Shown: piece by piece, positions 16,918 through 25,445 of the stretch
Layout: each line of letters begins with the position of its first letter
How positions within the stretch are numbered: position 1 is the stretch's first letter
Source of the DNA: Halospeciosus flavus
GTDB taxonomy: Archaea; Halobacteriota; Halobacteria; Halobacteriales; Halobacteriaceae
NCBI RefSeq assembly: GCF_029814175.1
Contig: NZ_CP122312.1
Location: 496,001-560,000 of the forward strand
Length of the DNA: 64,000 nt
Direction of reading: 5' to 3'
Notes under the pieces: generated by a model
Database searches by the model: none
Seen by the model: the letters and a program-made list of their open reading frames with translations, nothing else
Told to the model about the DNA's origin: nothing
Translations under genes and position numbers: made by a program

Positions 16918-18141
16918 CTACCCGCGCCCACCCGCGAGCTGTTCGGCGTCGGGATGGCCGCGGAGGCGCAGCATCGAGAGCGTGCCGACGGCCGGCCCGA
17001 TAGCCAGTGGGAGGAAGGCCCAGCGCCACCCAACCACCTCGGCGACGAGCGGGAGGAGTTTGATGGAGACGGTCGTCAGGAGGAAGCCGATGGCCGTCTG
17101 GAGGGTGAGCGCGGTGCCGACGTAGGAGTCTTCGGCCAACTCCGAGACGGCGGCGGAGAACTGCGCGGAGTCGGCGACGATGGCGAACCCCCAGACCAGG
17201 AGGAAGGGGACGAGCACCCACAGCGAAGCCCCGAACAGGAAACCGGCGGCGACGCAGGCGAGGCCGCTGACGGCCATGCTCGCGCTGGTGATGGTCGTCC
17301 GGCCGACCCTGTCAGCCGCCGAGCCGGCGACGACGGCGCCCGCGCCGCCGACGGCGATGGTGCCGAACGCGAGCAGCGAGGCGAGGCCGGCCGCCGTGCC
17401 GCTCTCGCCCGTGCCGGCACCCCCAGCAGCGAGGCTCGCCGCGAGGTAGGCGGGGATCCACGTCCACACGGCGTACAACTCCCACATGTGGCCGAAGTAG
17501 CCCCCGTTCGCCAGCATCGTCCCGCGATCGCGGAGGATGCGGCCGATGGCGCCCGGGTCGAAGGGTGCGGTCGGCGCCTGGTGCGGTCCGGGGTCGACCA
17601 GGAGGACGAGCGCGCCGCCGACCGTCGCCAGGCCGGCGGCCCCGTACAGGACGACGCGTGGGTGGCCGACGCCGCCGAGCGCGCGGAGGAGGTGCGGGAG
17701 CGCCGAGCCGACGGTGAGCGACCCCACCAGGACGCCGATGGCGAAGCCGCGGCCGTCTTCGAACCAGCCGGTGAGGATCTTCATCCCCGGCGGGTAGACG
17801 CCTGCGAGCGCGACGCCCGTCAGGAAGCGGAGGGCGATGGCGGGGGTCGCCGTCTCGACGAACGCGGCGATGGCGGCCGTGACCGCGGCGCCGGCGACGG
17901 CCGACGCCGCGAAGAGGTAGCGGGGCGGTACGACGTCGGAGAGGGTGAGCGCCGACGAGAGCAGCGCGCCGGCGACGAACCCGACCTGTACCGCGATAGT
18001 GAGCCAGGCAGTCTCGTTCGCACTCAGTCCCCAGGCGGCCGCCAACTCCGGGGCGGCGGCAGTCGCGCTGAACCAGAGGGACATCGCCAGCAACTCGGCG
18101 ACCGCGACGACGAGCAGCGCCCGGTGGGTGCGTGTGAGCAT
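16918..18141 (-). CDS. MFS transporter
   Basis: The 407-residue, 12-helix major-facilitator carrier starts MLTRTHRALLVVAVAELLAM. The MFS A-like loop between helices 2 and 3 is weak, but helix 4-5 shows GVALAGVYPPGMKILTGWFE, a pattern of NarK/oxalate-type and CynX-like carriers, and the second half repeats with AGSAADRVGRTTITSASMA. The start at 18141 is used; the 12 in-frame residues before it are not membrane-like. It lies 42 bp downstream of a second MFS gene on the same strand, so the two are probably one transcript. The substrate is unknown. Confidence 0.88.
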   Translation of the reverse strand: MLTRTHRALLVVAVAELLAMSLWFSATAAAPELAAAWGLSANETAWLTIAVQVGFVAGALLSSALTLSDVVPPRYLFAASAVAGAAVTAAIAAFVETATPAIALRFLTGVALAGVYPPGMKILTGWFEDGRGFAIGVLVGSLTVGSALPHLLRALGGVGHPRVVLYGAAGLATVGGALVLLVDPGPHQAPTAPFDPGAIGRILRDRGTMLANGGYFGHMWELYAVWTWIPAYLAASLAAGGAGTGESGTAAGLASLLAFGTIAVGGAGAVVAGSAADRVGRTTITSASMAVSGLACVAAGFLFGASLWVLVPFLLVWGFAIVADSAQFSAAVSELAEDSYVGTALTLQTAIGFLLTTVSIKLLPLVAEVVGWRWAFLPLAIGPAVGTLSMLRLRGHPDAEQLAGGRG

Positions 18142-18183
18142 GGGTGTGGTACCGCGAGGGTCAGCCCCCAGGGACAAAAGTCC

Positions 18184-19401
18184 TCACCGGGGGGCCGGCT
18201 CTGGCGCGCGCCAGGCCAGGACGGTCCCGCACACCGCGAGGACGCCGGCCAGGAAGAACGCGGCGTCGAAGCCGGCCGCACTGACGACGGCACCGCCGGC
18301 GATCGGGGCGACGAACGCGCCGGCGAGGCCGACGCTCGTCTGGAAGGCGACGGCCGTCGCGGCGACGCGGGGTTGGACCAGTTCGCGGGCGTAGGTGAAC
18401 GAGAGTCCGAGCGTGAGTTGGATCGCGAAGCCCGCGAGCAACAGCAGGACGACGAGGAGGACGACGGCGCGGAGTTGCGTGAAGACCAGGACGAGCGGCG
18501 CCGCCACCCCGAAGGAGGCGAGGAAGACCGGTCGGCGCCGACCGTCGAAGAGGCGGTCGGAGAGGACGCCGCTACTGACCCGCGAGAGCACGCCGACGGC
18601 GGGGAACACGGCGAGGAGCAACCCACTCAGTGCCAGGGAGAGCCCGACCTCCTGGGTGAGGTACGACGACCCCCAACTGTTCACGAACAGGTACAGCGAG
18701 TAGCTGAGGAAGCCGAGCGACCCGGCCAGCCAGACGGTTCGGTTCCCGAGGACGGACCCGAACTCGCGGAGCGTCGGGGCGTCGCCGCCCCGCTGGCCGA
18801 GACCGCGGCTCGTCGGCCAGAAGAGGGCGAGACCGAGCAGCGCGAACCCGGTGAAGGCGAGGAAGATCGCCGGCCAGCCGAACCGGGCAGCGACGAGCGG
18901 GCCGGTGCTCTGTCCGAGCGCGAAGCCGACGGGGCCGCTCGCGGTGAAGATGCCGACGGCCGTCGCCCGGTGGTCGTCACTCACCGCCCGACTCACCATG
19001 TCGATGCCGGCGTTCCAGACGACGACGTACGCCACGCCGCCCAGCGCCCGCGACGCGATAACCGACCAGTAGTCGCCGTTGCGGCCCGCGTGCCACCCCC
19101 AGACGCCGGCGACGAACAGCGTGAGGACCGCGAGCGCCATCGCCCAGCGGGAGTTCGTCCGGTCGAGGACCGCGCCGACGGGGAGGCTCGCGACGACCGC
19201 GGCCCCGAACATGACACCGACGAGGAGACCGGCGACGGTCGGACCGATGCCCAGCGAGGCGCGGATGAGCGGGGTAACGCTTGCGGGGACGATCTCGTAG
19301 GCGGCCAGGCCGGTCGAGATGAGACTCGCGCCGGCGACCAGGCTCCAGGTGCCCCACTTCGTCTGTGCGAGTCCGTTCGGGTCGGAGGTCCTCGAAGTCA
19401 T
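18184..19401 (-). CDS. MFS transporter
   Basis: The 405-residue 12-helix carrier starts MTSRTSDPNGLAQTKWGTWS. Helices 1-3 contain AAYEIVPASVTPLIRASLGI and the motif A-like loop GAVLDRTNSRWAM; motif A repeats in the second half as SGVLSDRLFDGRRRP. Helix 5 has ASGPVGFALGQSTGP, as in drug or organic-anion exporters. It is first in a two-gene unit with the MFS gene at 16918-18141 and divergent from the 960-residue sensor-regulator, with 254 bp between the starts. Regulation by that neighbour is plausible but not shown. Confidence 0.88.
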   Translation of the reverse strand: MTSRTSDPNGLAQTKWGTWSLVAGASLISTGLAAYEIVPASVTPLIRASLGIGPTVAGLLVGVMFGAAVVASLPVGAVLDRTNSRWAMALAVLTLFVAGVWGWHAGRNGDYWSVIASRALGGVAYVVVWNAGIDMVSRAVSDDHRATAVGIFTASGPVGFALGQSTGPLVAARFGWPAIFLAFTGFALLGLALFWPTSRGLGQRGGDAPTLREFGSVLGNRTVWLAGSLGFLSYSLYLFVNSWGSSYLTQEVGLSLALSGLLLAVFPAVGVLSRVSSGVLSDRLFDGRRRPVFLASFGVAAPLVLVFTQLRAVVLLVVLLLLAGFAIQLTLGLSFTYARELVQPRVAATAVAFQTSVGLAGAFVAPIAGGAVVSAAGFDAAFFLAGVLAVCGTVLAWRAPEPAPR

Positions 19402-19655
19402 CGGTAGATGGGTTAGCGGTCCGTACTCGGAGGGGCGGGATGGATGTTCCGACGTACCGGCCACCGACGCGTCGCCGGACCGTACGTGACCACGACCGTG
19501 GTGGGGAATCAGTCGAGGGGTTGGATAGTAAACCCCTTTGCCACCGAGTACCTCGATACACAACCAATGTGTCTCGTCACGGGCGGACAGCAGTTGTGTC
19601 GGAGCGCTCCGCGGTGGGGCGTCGGAACGAACGACCGCCGGCCCCACGCCGAGTG

Positions 19656-22538
19656 ATGCACGCGACGCCGACCACGCTGTCGTCCCGTCTCCTACTCGTC
19701 GGGACGACCGAGTGGACCGCGGCCGTCGCGGAGGTCTGTCGAACGCGGCGCGAGGTGGCCGTCCGACACGTCGACACGGCGGCGGACGCACTCGAGCACT
19801 TCCACGAGGGGTGGGCCGACTGCATCGTCACCGAGTACGCACTCGACGGCGTGACGGGGATCGACCTCCTCGAGGCAGTTCGCGACGAGACTACGTCGCT
19901 GCCCGTCGTCCTGGCGACGGCGTCCGGCAGCGAGACCGTCGCGAGCGAGGCCATCGCCGCGGGCGCCACCGACTACGTCGCGCTGGACGAGTCGGCGTCA
20001 CCGCGGGAGGAGGATTTGCTGGAGCGGGTCGAGCGGGCCATCCAGTCGGCCCAGCGGACGACGACCAGACGCGAGCGAGCCAGGCAATTCGACGCGATCT
20101 TCCACGACTCGCGGACGGCGACGTGGGTGCTCGACCCGGACGGCACGCTCGCGCGCGTCAACCAGACCGCACGCGAGATGGTCGACGACCCGGTCGACGC
20201 CATGGTCGGCGACCCGTTCTGGACGCTGCCCTGGTGGTCGTCGAGCGACATCCAGCGCGACGTCCGACACATCGTCGAGAAGGCGCGCAACGGAGCGTTC
20301 GGCAACGCGGTCGTCTCGCAGCCACCCGACGTCGACGATCCGCGCGTCGTCGACCTCTCCGTCCGACCCGTCGAGAACGAGTACGGCGACCTCGTCTCGA
20401 TCGTCGTCGAAGGCGTCGACATCACCGAACGGGTCGACCTCGAACGGGACCTCAGGCGGTCGGAGGAACTCCACCGGGTCACGCTCAACAACATGACCGA
20501 CACCGTCCTGATGACCGACGAAGACGGCGAGTACACGTACGTCTGCCCGAACGTCAACTTCATCTTCGGCTACACCGCCGAGGAGATCTGCGAACAGGGG
20601 ACCATCGACGAACTACTCGGCGAGGACCTCTTCGACCGGGCGGAACTGGCCGAGAAGGGGAGCCTGAAGAACATCGAGTGTACGGCCACGGACAAATCCG
20701 GGCGCGAACACACGTTGCTGGTCAACGTCCGGGAGGTGTCGATCCAGGACGGGACGCTCCTCTACAGTTGCCGCGACGTCACGAAGCGAAAGCAACGCGA
20801 GGAGGCACTCGCGACCCTCCAGGAGACCGCCCGCGACTTCCTCTACGCGGAGACCCACCAGGAGATCGCCCAACACGTCGTCGACGACACCCCGGACGTC
20901 CTTGACCTCGACGCGAGTGCGGTGTACCTCTTCGACGCCGACACCAACGAGTTGCGGCCGGCCGCTCGCTCGGCGACGATGGCCGAACTGAACGGCCCAC
21001 GCCGTTCGGTCCCGGTCTCGGCGACCGGCGAGTCCATCTCGAGCTACAGTTTCGTCGAGGACGAACCGCTGTTCTTCGACGACGTCCACGACTCGGAGCG
21101 CCTCGCGAACCGAGCGACGGAACTCCGGAGTACTACCTACATCCCGCTCGGCGACCACGGCGTGTTCGTCGCCGGTTCCGACCGGCCCGACGCGTTCGAC
21201 GACGTCACGCGGGAACTCGCCGACCTGCTCGCGGCGACCGCCGAGGCGGCACTCGACCGGGTCACACGGGAGTCTCGCCTCCGTGAACAGGACCTGACGC
21301 TCCAGCGTCGCAACGACCAACTCACCGCACTCAACCGGATCAACGAGACGATCCGCGAGATCGACCAGGCGGTGGTCCAGGCGGAGACGCGCGAGGAAAT
21401 CGACCACACGGTCTGTGAGTTGCTGACCGGGGACGACCGGTTCACCTTCGCGTGGATCGGGACGGTCGACTCGACGACCGGGACGGTCGAACCGCGCGCA
21501 TGGGCCGGCGACGAACAGGGGTACCTGGACAGTCGCTCGTTCACCGTCGCCGAGTCGGGCGTCGAACCCGCGGGGCGGACGGCGGCGACCAGGGAGGCGA
21601 CCATCGAGACGAACGTCGCCGCCGGCCTCCGCGACGAACCGTGGCGGAAGGATGCCCTCGCCCGCGACTACCGCTCCGTGCTGGGGATCCCGCTCGTCTA
21701 CAACGACCTCACACACGGCGTGCTCACGGTCTACGCGGAGACGCAGGACGCGTTCGGCGAGACCGCCCAGGCCGTCCTGGCCGAACTCGGTGAAACCATC
21801 GCCTCCGCACTCAGCGCCATCGAGCGGAAGAACGCCCTCCTCACCACCTCGATAACGCGCGTCGAGTTCGCGGTCGACGACCCGTCGTTCGTCCTCTCGC
21901 GCATCGCGCAGGAGGCGGGGTGTACGCTGTCGTATCAGGGCGGCGTCCAGCAGACCACGGACGGGAGTTACGTCTTCGTCACGGTCGAAGACGCGTCGGT
22001 CGAGACCGTCGAACGGGCCGCCGCGGACCTCGTCGCCGTCGACGAGGTTCGCCGGATCAGTGCGGACGGGGACCAGGGCGTGCTCCGTCTCCGCCTCACG
22101 CAACCCTTCCTCGCGTTGGAGTTGGCCGACCACGGGGCCGTCTTCCGGGAGGCGAGCGCCGACCCGACGTCGACGTCGCTCGTCGTCGACATCCCGGAGA
22201 GTATCGACCTCCGGAACATCACCCAACTCGTCCGCCGGGCGTTCGCCGACGTCGAACTCCGCTCGAAGCACTCGCTCGACCAGGCGGCCGAACACACTCT
22301 CTACTCGAAGTTCCTCGACAAACTCACCGACCGCCAACTCGAGGTGATCCAGACGGCGTACTACAGCGGCTACTTCGAGTCGCCACGCGACAGCACGGGC
22401 GAAGACGTTGCGGAGACGCTCGGCATCTCCCCGCCCGCGTTCTACCAGCACGCACGGACGGTCCAGCGCAAACTGTTCGCCGCGCTGTTCGACGAGAACA
22501 ACCTCTCGATCGCCACCTCGACCGACCAGGTTCGATAA
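19656..22538 (+). CDS. Bat-type sensor-regulator: pseudo-receiver, PAS, PAS, GAF, GAF, BAT, HTH_10
   Basis: The 960-residue protein resembles the bacterio-opsin activator family. An N-terminal receiver-like domain (about 10-130) has CIVTEYALDG, with Glu where the phosphorylated Asp would be. PAS domains follow at about 135-255 and 268-385 (the second with YVCPNVNFIFGYTAEEI), then GAF domains at about 390-545 and 560-720, a BAT domain, and a C-terminal HTH_10 with LTDRQLEVIQTAYYSGYFES. It should be a cytoplasmic one-component regulator answering to small ligands, redox or light; the cofactor is unknown. The ATG at 19656 is chosen because the fold starts there. It is divergent from the MFS pair, a possible target. 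Confidence 0.88.
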   Translation: MHATPTTLSSRLLLVGTTEWTAAVAEVCRTRREVAVRHVDTAADALEHFHEGWADCIVTEYALDGVTGIDLLEAVRDETTSLPVVLATASGSETVASEAIAAGATDYVALDESASPREEDLLERVERAIQSAQRTTTRRERARQFDAIFHDSRTATWVLDPDGTLARVNQTAREMVDDPVDAMVGDPFWTLPWWSSSDIQRDVRHIVEKARNGAFGNAVVSQPPDVDDPRVVDLSVRPVENEYGDLVSIVVEGVDITERVDLERDLRRSEELHRVTLNNMTDTVLMTDEDGEYTYVCPNVNFIFGYTAEEICEQGTIDELLGEDLFDRAELAEKGSLKNIECTATDKSGREHTLLVNVREVSIQDGTLLYSCRDVTKRKQREEALATLQETARDFLYAETHQEIAQHVVDDTPDVLDLDASAVYLFDADTNELRPAARSATMAELNGPRRSVPVSATGESISSYSFVEDEPLFFDDVHDSERLANRATELRSTTYIPLGDHGVFVAGSDRPDAFDDVTRELADLLAATAEAALDRVTRESRLREQDLTLQRRNDQLTALNRINETIREIDQAVVQAETREEIDHTVCELLTGDDRFTFAWIGTVDSTTGTVEPRAWAGDEQGYLDSRSFTVAESGVEPAGRTAATREATIETNVAAGLRDEPWRKDALARDYRSVLGIPLVYNDLTHGVLTVYAETQDAFGETAQAVLAELGETIASALSAIERKNALLTTSITRVEFAVDDPSFVLSRIAQEAGCTLSYQGGVQQTTDGSYVFVTVEDASVETVERAAADLVAVDEVRRISADGDQGVLRLRLTQPFLALELADHGAVFREASADPTSTSLVVDIPESIDLRNITQLVRRAFADVELRSKHSLDQAAEHTLYSKFLDKLTDRQLEVIQTAYYSGYFESPRDSTGEDVAETLGISPPAFYQHARTVQRKLFAALFDENNLSIATSTDQVR

Positions 22539-22648
22539 CGAACCCCCACACTCACAGAGGGGTTCGTTATTCAACTGACGACTATTCACTGACACACTTG
22601 GTACACGTGTGTAGAGTGCCACCCGAGACCGGCGCTCGTGAACCCACC

Positions 22649-22792
22649 ATGCGAGATGTCCACGTCGATTCCGAGGCGGAGCGCCCGTACGAGTGCTTCG
22701 AGTGTGGCGAAATCGTCTTCGCGGAGGACAACCCCAGTGAGTGTCCCGACTGCGAGGGCGAGGTGAGAAACCGCCGAACACCGATCGAGTGA
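22649..22792 (+). CDS. rubrerythrin-like zinc-ribbon mini-protein (DUF7129-like)
   Basis: The 47-residue protein reads MRDVHVDSEAERPYECFECG and has a single zinc ribbon, CFEC and CPDC, the layout of the haloarchaeal 'rubrerythrin-like domain' mini-proteins. It probably binds one Zn or Fe; no partner is evident. It lies 110 bp after the sensor-regulator on the same strand. The protein is too short for most gene finders, but the ligand spacing and acidic composition support it. Confidence 0.75.
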   Translation: MRDVHVDSEAERPYECFECGEIVFAEDNPSECPDCEGEVRNRRTPIE

Positions 22793-23207
22793 CGTGGTCG
22801 TCGCCCGCGGCTCGCGGCGGCATGGGCGACCCACCCACACGATCCACACGACCGACACGAGACCCGATCCACGAGCGAGGCCGTCGGACTTCGACGCCGA
22901 CGGCCCGACTCCGGCGACCGTCGGATGCGAGACGGTGCGCCACCGGGGTGGCTCCCGACGAGACACCCGGACGCCGTCAGTCACGTCGGCTCCGGTCGAC
23001 ACACGACTACTTCCGAGTTCACCGGGCGTGCCAGGCCCGTATCGGCGGTGCCACAGGGACTGCGCGTAGTGGCGCTACGCACCTCCTCTATCGACGCCAG
23101 AGGCTCTCGAACGAACAGCCCTGTACCGAAACGCCAGTTCCGATGCGGGTCCACGTACTCCGGCGGAACTCTCCCGCTCGACCGACGTCTCTCGTGACTG
23201 GGGTGGC
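22793..23207. other. 415-bp intergenic region without a recognisable gene
   Basis: The translated frames lack haloarchaeal composition. A small perfect hairpin GCGTAG-TGGCG-CTACGC is present near 23065-23081, which could act as a transcript end for the rubrerythrin-like gene or for the converging membrane regulator. Nothing else is identified. Confidence 0.5.
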
Positions 23208-24395
23208 TCAGTCGTCGTCAGCGTCTGATCGGCCGACTGCGTCGGGTTCGTGGCCGGGGAGGGTGACGACGTTCTCGCGGCCGACGCGGAGCCGTGTAAT
23301 CTGATCCTCCTCTTCCATCCCGGAGAGGAGCATGCTCACCTTCGACTTCGACCAGTCGGTCTCTTCGACGATGTTGACCTGTCGCATCCGTCCGCCGTGC
23401 TCTTCGAGGAGTCGGTGGACCCGTTCCTCGTCGGTGAGCATCTCCTCGTCGGTGACGGCCGGCGTCGCCGCGGTCTCCGTTTCGGTCGCGGCCGGCGCGG
23501 ACTGTTCGTCGGCCGTCGATCCGGCCTCGGTCTCGGTCTCGGTCTCGTGCTCCGCGGCCGCCACGCCGGGGCCGCTCGATTCGGTGTCGCGGCGCCAGAA
23601 CCAGACGCCGGCCGCGACGACGCCGGTGAGGACCGCGCCGAGGCCCATCCAGATCCACGCACCGAGTCCGGAGTCGGTAGTCCCGTCCGCGTCACTCGCA
23701 CCCTCAGTCTGACCGGCGTCGCCCGCCCCGGCGCTCTCGTCGACGAGGACGAGTCGTGGGTGTTCGTCGGTGAACTCCCGCTGGCCGGTCCAGGTGACCG
23801 AGTCGCTCTCGGCAAGCGTCGGCCCGGACATCGCGGCGGGGTCGGGCGACACCGACGCGAACTGGAGGCCGGCACCGGTCTCGAAGACGAGTCGCTGGTC
23901 GGGACCGAGGTAGAGTCCGCCCTCGAAGAGATCGCCGACGACGACCTTCCCGTCGGTCGTCCGGGCGAAGTTCGTCCACGTGAAGGACATCTCGATGACG
24001 CCAAGGTTGTCGTCAAGTCCGGTCACGGCGGCCCGTCGGGAGAAGTCGCGGGCGACCATCGACCGGCCCGTGACGTTCTCGCCGTCGGCGACGAGCGAGG
24101 TCGCCTTCCGCCGGAAGTCCGTGTAGAGGTCGGTCCGGTTTTGCTCGAACGTCCGGGCGAACTCCCGGAACTGCTGGCGTTCGGTCTCGTTGTCGAGGGT
24201 CGTCTGGTAATGGAACGTCCACCTGGCGGACCCGTTGGCGGCGACGGTGATCTCGAAGTGCGCGTTGGAGAACGTGGGCTGTTCGGCGGTCGCCGTCGCC
24301 CCCGCGGCGGGTACGCTCCCGGCGACCGGAAGGAGCGCCACGACTACGAGGACGGCGAGGGCGGCGGCCAGTCGGTCGCGTGACAGCGTGGACAT
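23208..24395 (-). CDS. membrane-anchored HTH regulator (signal peptide, extracellular domain, TM, cytoplasmic winged helix)
   Basis: The 395-residue protein starts MSTLSRDRLAAALAVLVVVA, a signal peptide or anchor ending near residue 35. An extracellular domain of about 200 residues follows (SNAHFEITVAANGSARWTF), typical of DUF7345-like haloarchaeal proteins. A single membrane helix (LGAWIWMGLGAVLTGVVAAG) leads to a Thr/Glu-rich linker and a winged helix (VHRLLEEHGGRMRQVNIVEE, then SKSKVSMLLSGMEEE). The arrangement suggests a transcription factor tethered to the membrane that senses an outside signal. A promoter-like TTTTTATTC on the minus strand lies near 24490. Start at 24395, since the upstream residues are hydrophilic. 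Confidence 0.85.
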   Translation of the reverse strand: MSTLSRDRLAAALAVLVVVALLPVAGSVPAAGATATAEQPTFSNAHFEITVAANGSARWTFHYQTTLDNETERQQFREFARTFEQNRTDLYTDFRRKATSLVADGENVTGRSMVARDFSRRAAVTGLDDNLGVIEMSFTWTNFARTTDGKVVVGDLFEGGLYLGPDQRLVFETGAGLQFASVSPDPAAMSGPTLAESDSVTWTGQREFTDEHPRLVLVDESAGAGDAGQTEGASDADGTTDSGLGAWIWMGLGAVLTGVVAAGVWFWRRDTESSGPGVAAAEHETETETEAGSTADEQSAPAATETETAATPAVTDEEMLTDEERVHRLLEEHGGRMRQVNIVEETDWSKSKVSMLLSGMEEEDQITRLRVGRENVVTLPGHEPDAVGRSDADDD

Positions 24396-24800
24396 CGTTA
24401 GGGAGGGGATCAGTGAGGAGTCGTAGGTCGGAACCGACGACGCCACGCCGACCCACGAATCGGGTACACACTTCGGGTTGCGTGGGCGTGAATAAAAAGA
24501 CTACGCGTTAACACGGGGGGTCGTTCGTTCGGCGGTTCCTCGCGGGCAACCGGTCTTTCTTGGACAACGACCGCTGTCGTGGCCCGGTCGAGCGACGACG
24601 TGGTCGTCGCACGCTCGACCTTGAAGGGACCGCGCGTCGCTCGTTTAAGTGATTCTCGCGACAAGGTGTAGATATGGACCGTTTCTGCGGGCGCTGACTC
24701 ATCGAGGAGCGGTCGCTGGGTCGCTCGCCGACCACCCGCGCTGCCCCAACTTCTGGGACACGACGCTACCCTCTTGAGGCGATATTCCGTACGGTCACCT
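24396..24800. other. 405-bp divergent intergenic region carrying a dispersed repeat
   Basis: This lies between the starts of the membrane-anchored regulator (leftward) and an HTH_10 regulator (rightward). It holds a minus-strand TATA-like element near 24490 and the second copy of the 36-bp repeat at 24643-24678. No protein is supported; a seven-codon frame (MDRFCGR) starts at the end of the repeat. Confidence 0.55.
24643..24678 (+). repeat. 36-bp dispersed intergenic repeat, copy 2
   Basis: The plus-strand sequence matches the minus strand of 16855-16890 at 32 of 36 positions and shares the 18-bp core GTGATTCTCGCGACAAGG. It begins with a TATA-like GTTTAAG and ends in an ATATGGA 30 nt later, the spacing of a haloarchaeal leaderless promoter. 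Confidence 0.65.
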
Positions 24801-25445
24801 ATGCCGCGTGCCGAACTCACCGTCTCGGTTCCGTCGGGGGTCTGGATCGGGGACCTCTCGCGTCGCTTCCCCGCGACGACGTTCCGCGTCGTCACGGCGT
24901 TCACCGGCGACGAGACCGGCGTCGGACTCGTCGAGATCGAGACGGACGAGGCCGAGACGGTCCTCGACGCGATGGAGGCCCACGACACGATCGTCGCACT
25001 GGACGTCCTCTACGCCGACGACGAGGAGGTCCTGGTGCAGTTCGAGACCGGGGACCCGATCCTCCTCCTCCCGCTCCGGGAGTCGGGCGTGCCCCTGGAG
25101 TTCCCCTTCGAGATTCGCGACGGCGCCGCGACGTGGTCGCTCCGCGCACCGAGCGAGCGACTCGGCGAACTCCGCGACCAGTTCTCAGCGTTCGGTATCT
25201 CTTTCACTCTCGAACGGATGCGAGAAGAGCGCCCGGAGACGGAGTCGTTGCTCACCGAGAGACAGCGAGAGGTCGTCGCCACGGCCGTCGCGGAGGGGTT
25301 CTACGCGACGCCGCGGGAGTGTACGCTGACCGAACTCGCGGAGACGCTCGGCATCGCGAAGTCGACGTGTAGCGAGACGCTCCACCGGGCGGAGGCGACC
25401 ATCGTCAGCGAGTTCGCCGAACGGACGTCGCTGCTCGCCGACTGA
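24801..25445 (+). CDS. HTH_10 (Bat-type) transcriptional regulator
   Basis: The 214-residue protein starts MPRAELTVSVPSGVWIGDLS. The N-terminal 150 residues form the beta-rich BAT-associated domain (PATTFRVVTAFTGDETGVGL), and the C-terminus is an HTH_10 (LTERQREVVATAVAEGFYAT, then LAETLGIAKSTCSETLHRAE). It lacks PAS/GAF input domains, so it is the short form common in haloarchaea. Its stop is immediately followed by that of the converging CxxC-repeat gene. Targets are unknown. Confidence 0.87.
   Translation: MPRAELTVSVPSGVWIGDLSRRFPATTFRVVTAFTGDETGVGLVEIETDEAETVLDAMEAHDTIVALDVLYADDEEVLVQFETGDPILLLPLRESGVPLEFPFEIRDGAATWSLRAPSERLGELRDQFSAFGISFTLERMREERPETESLLTERQREVVATAVAEGFYATPRECTLTELAETLGIAKSTCSETLHRAEATIVSEFAERTSLLAD

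Noticed and set aside
16795..19407. An 870-codon plus-strand open frame opposite the two MFS genes
   Set aside because: Its composition (Arg, Glu, Gly, Asp runs without hydrophobic core) is that of a reverse-strand shadow; the minus strand gives two normal 12-helix carriers.
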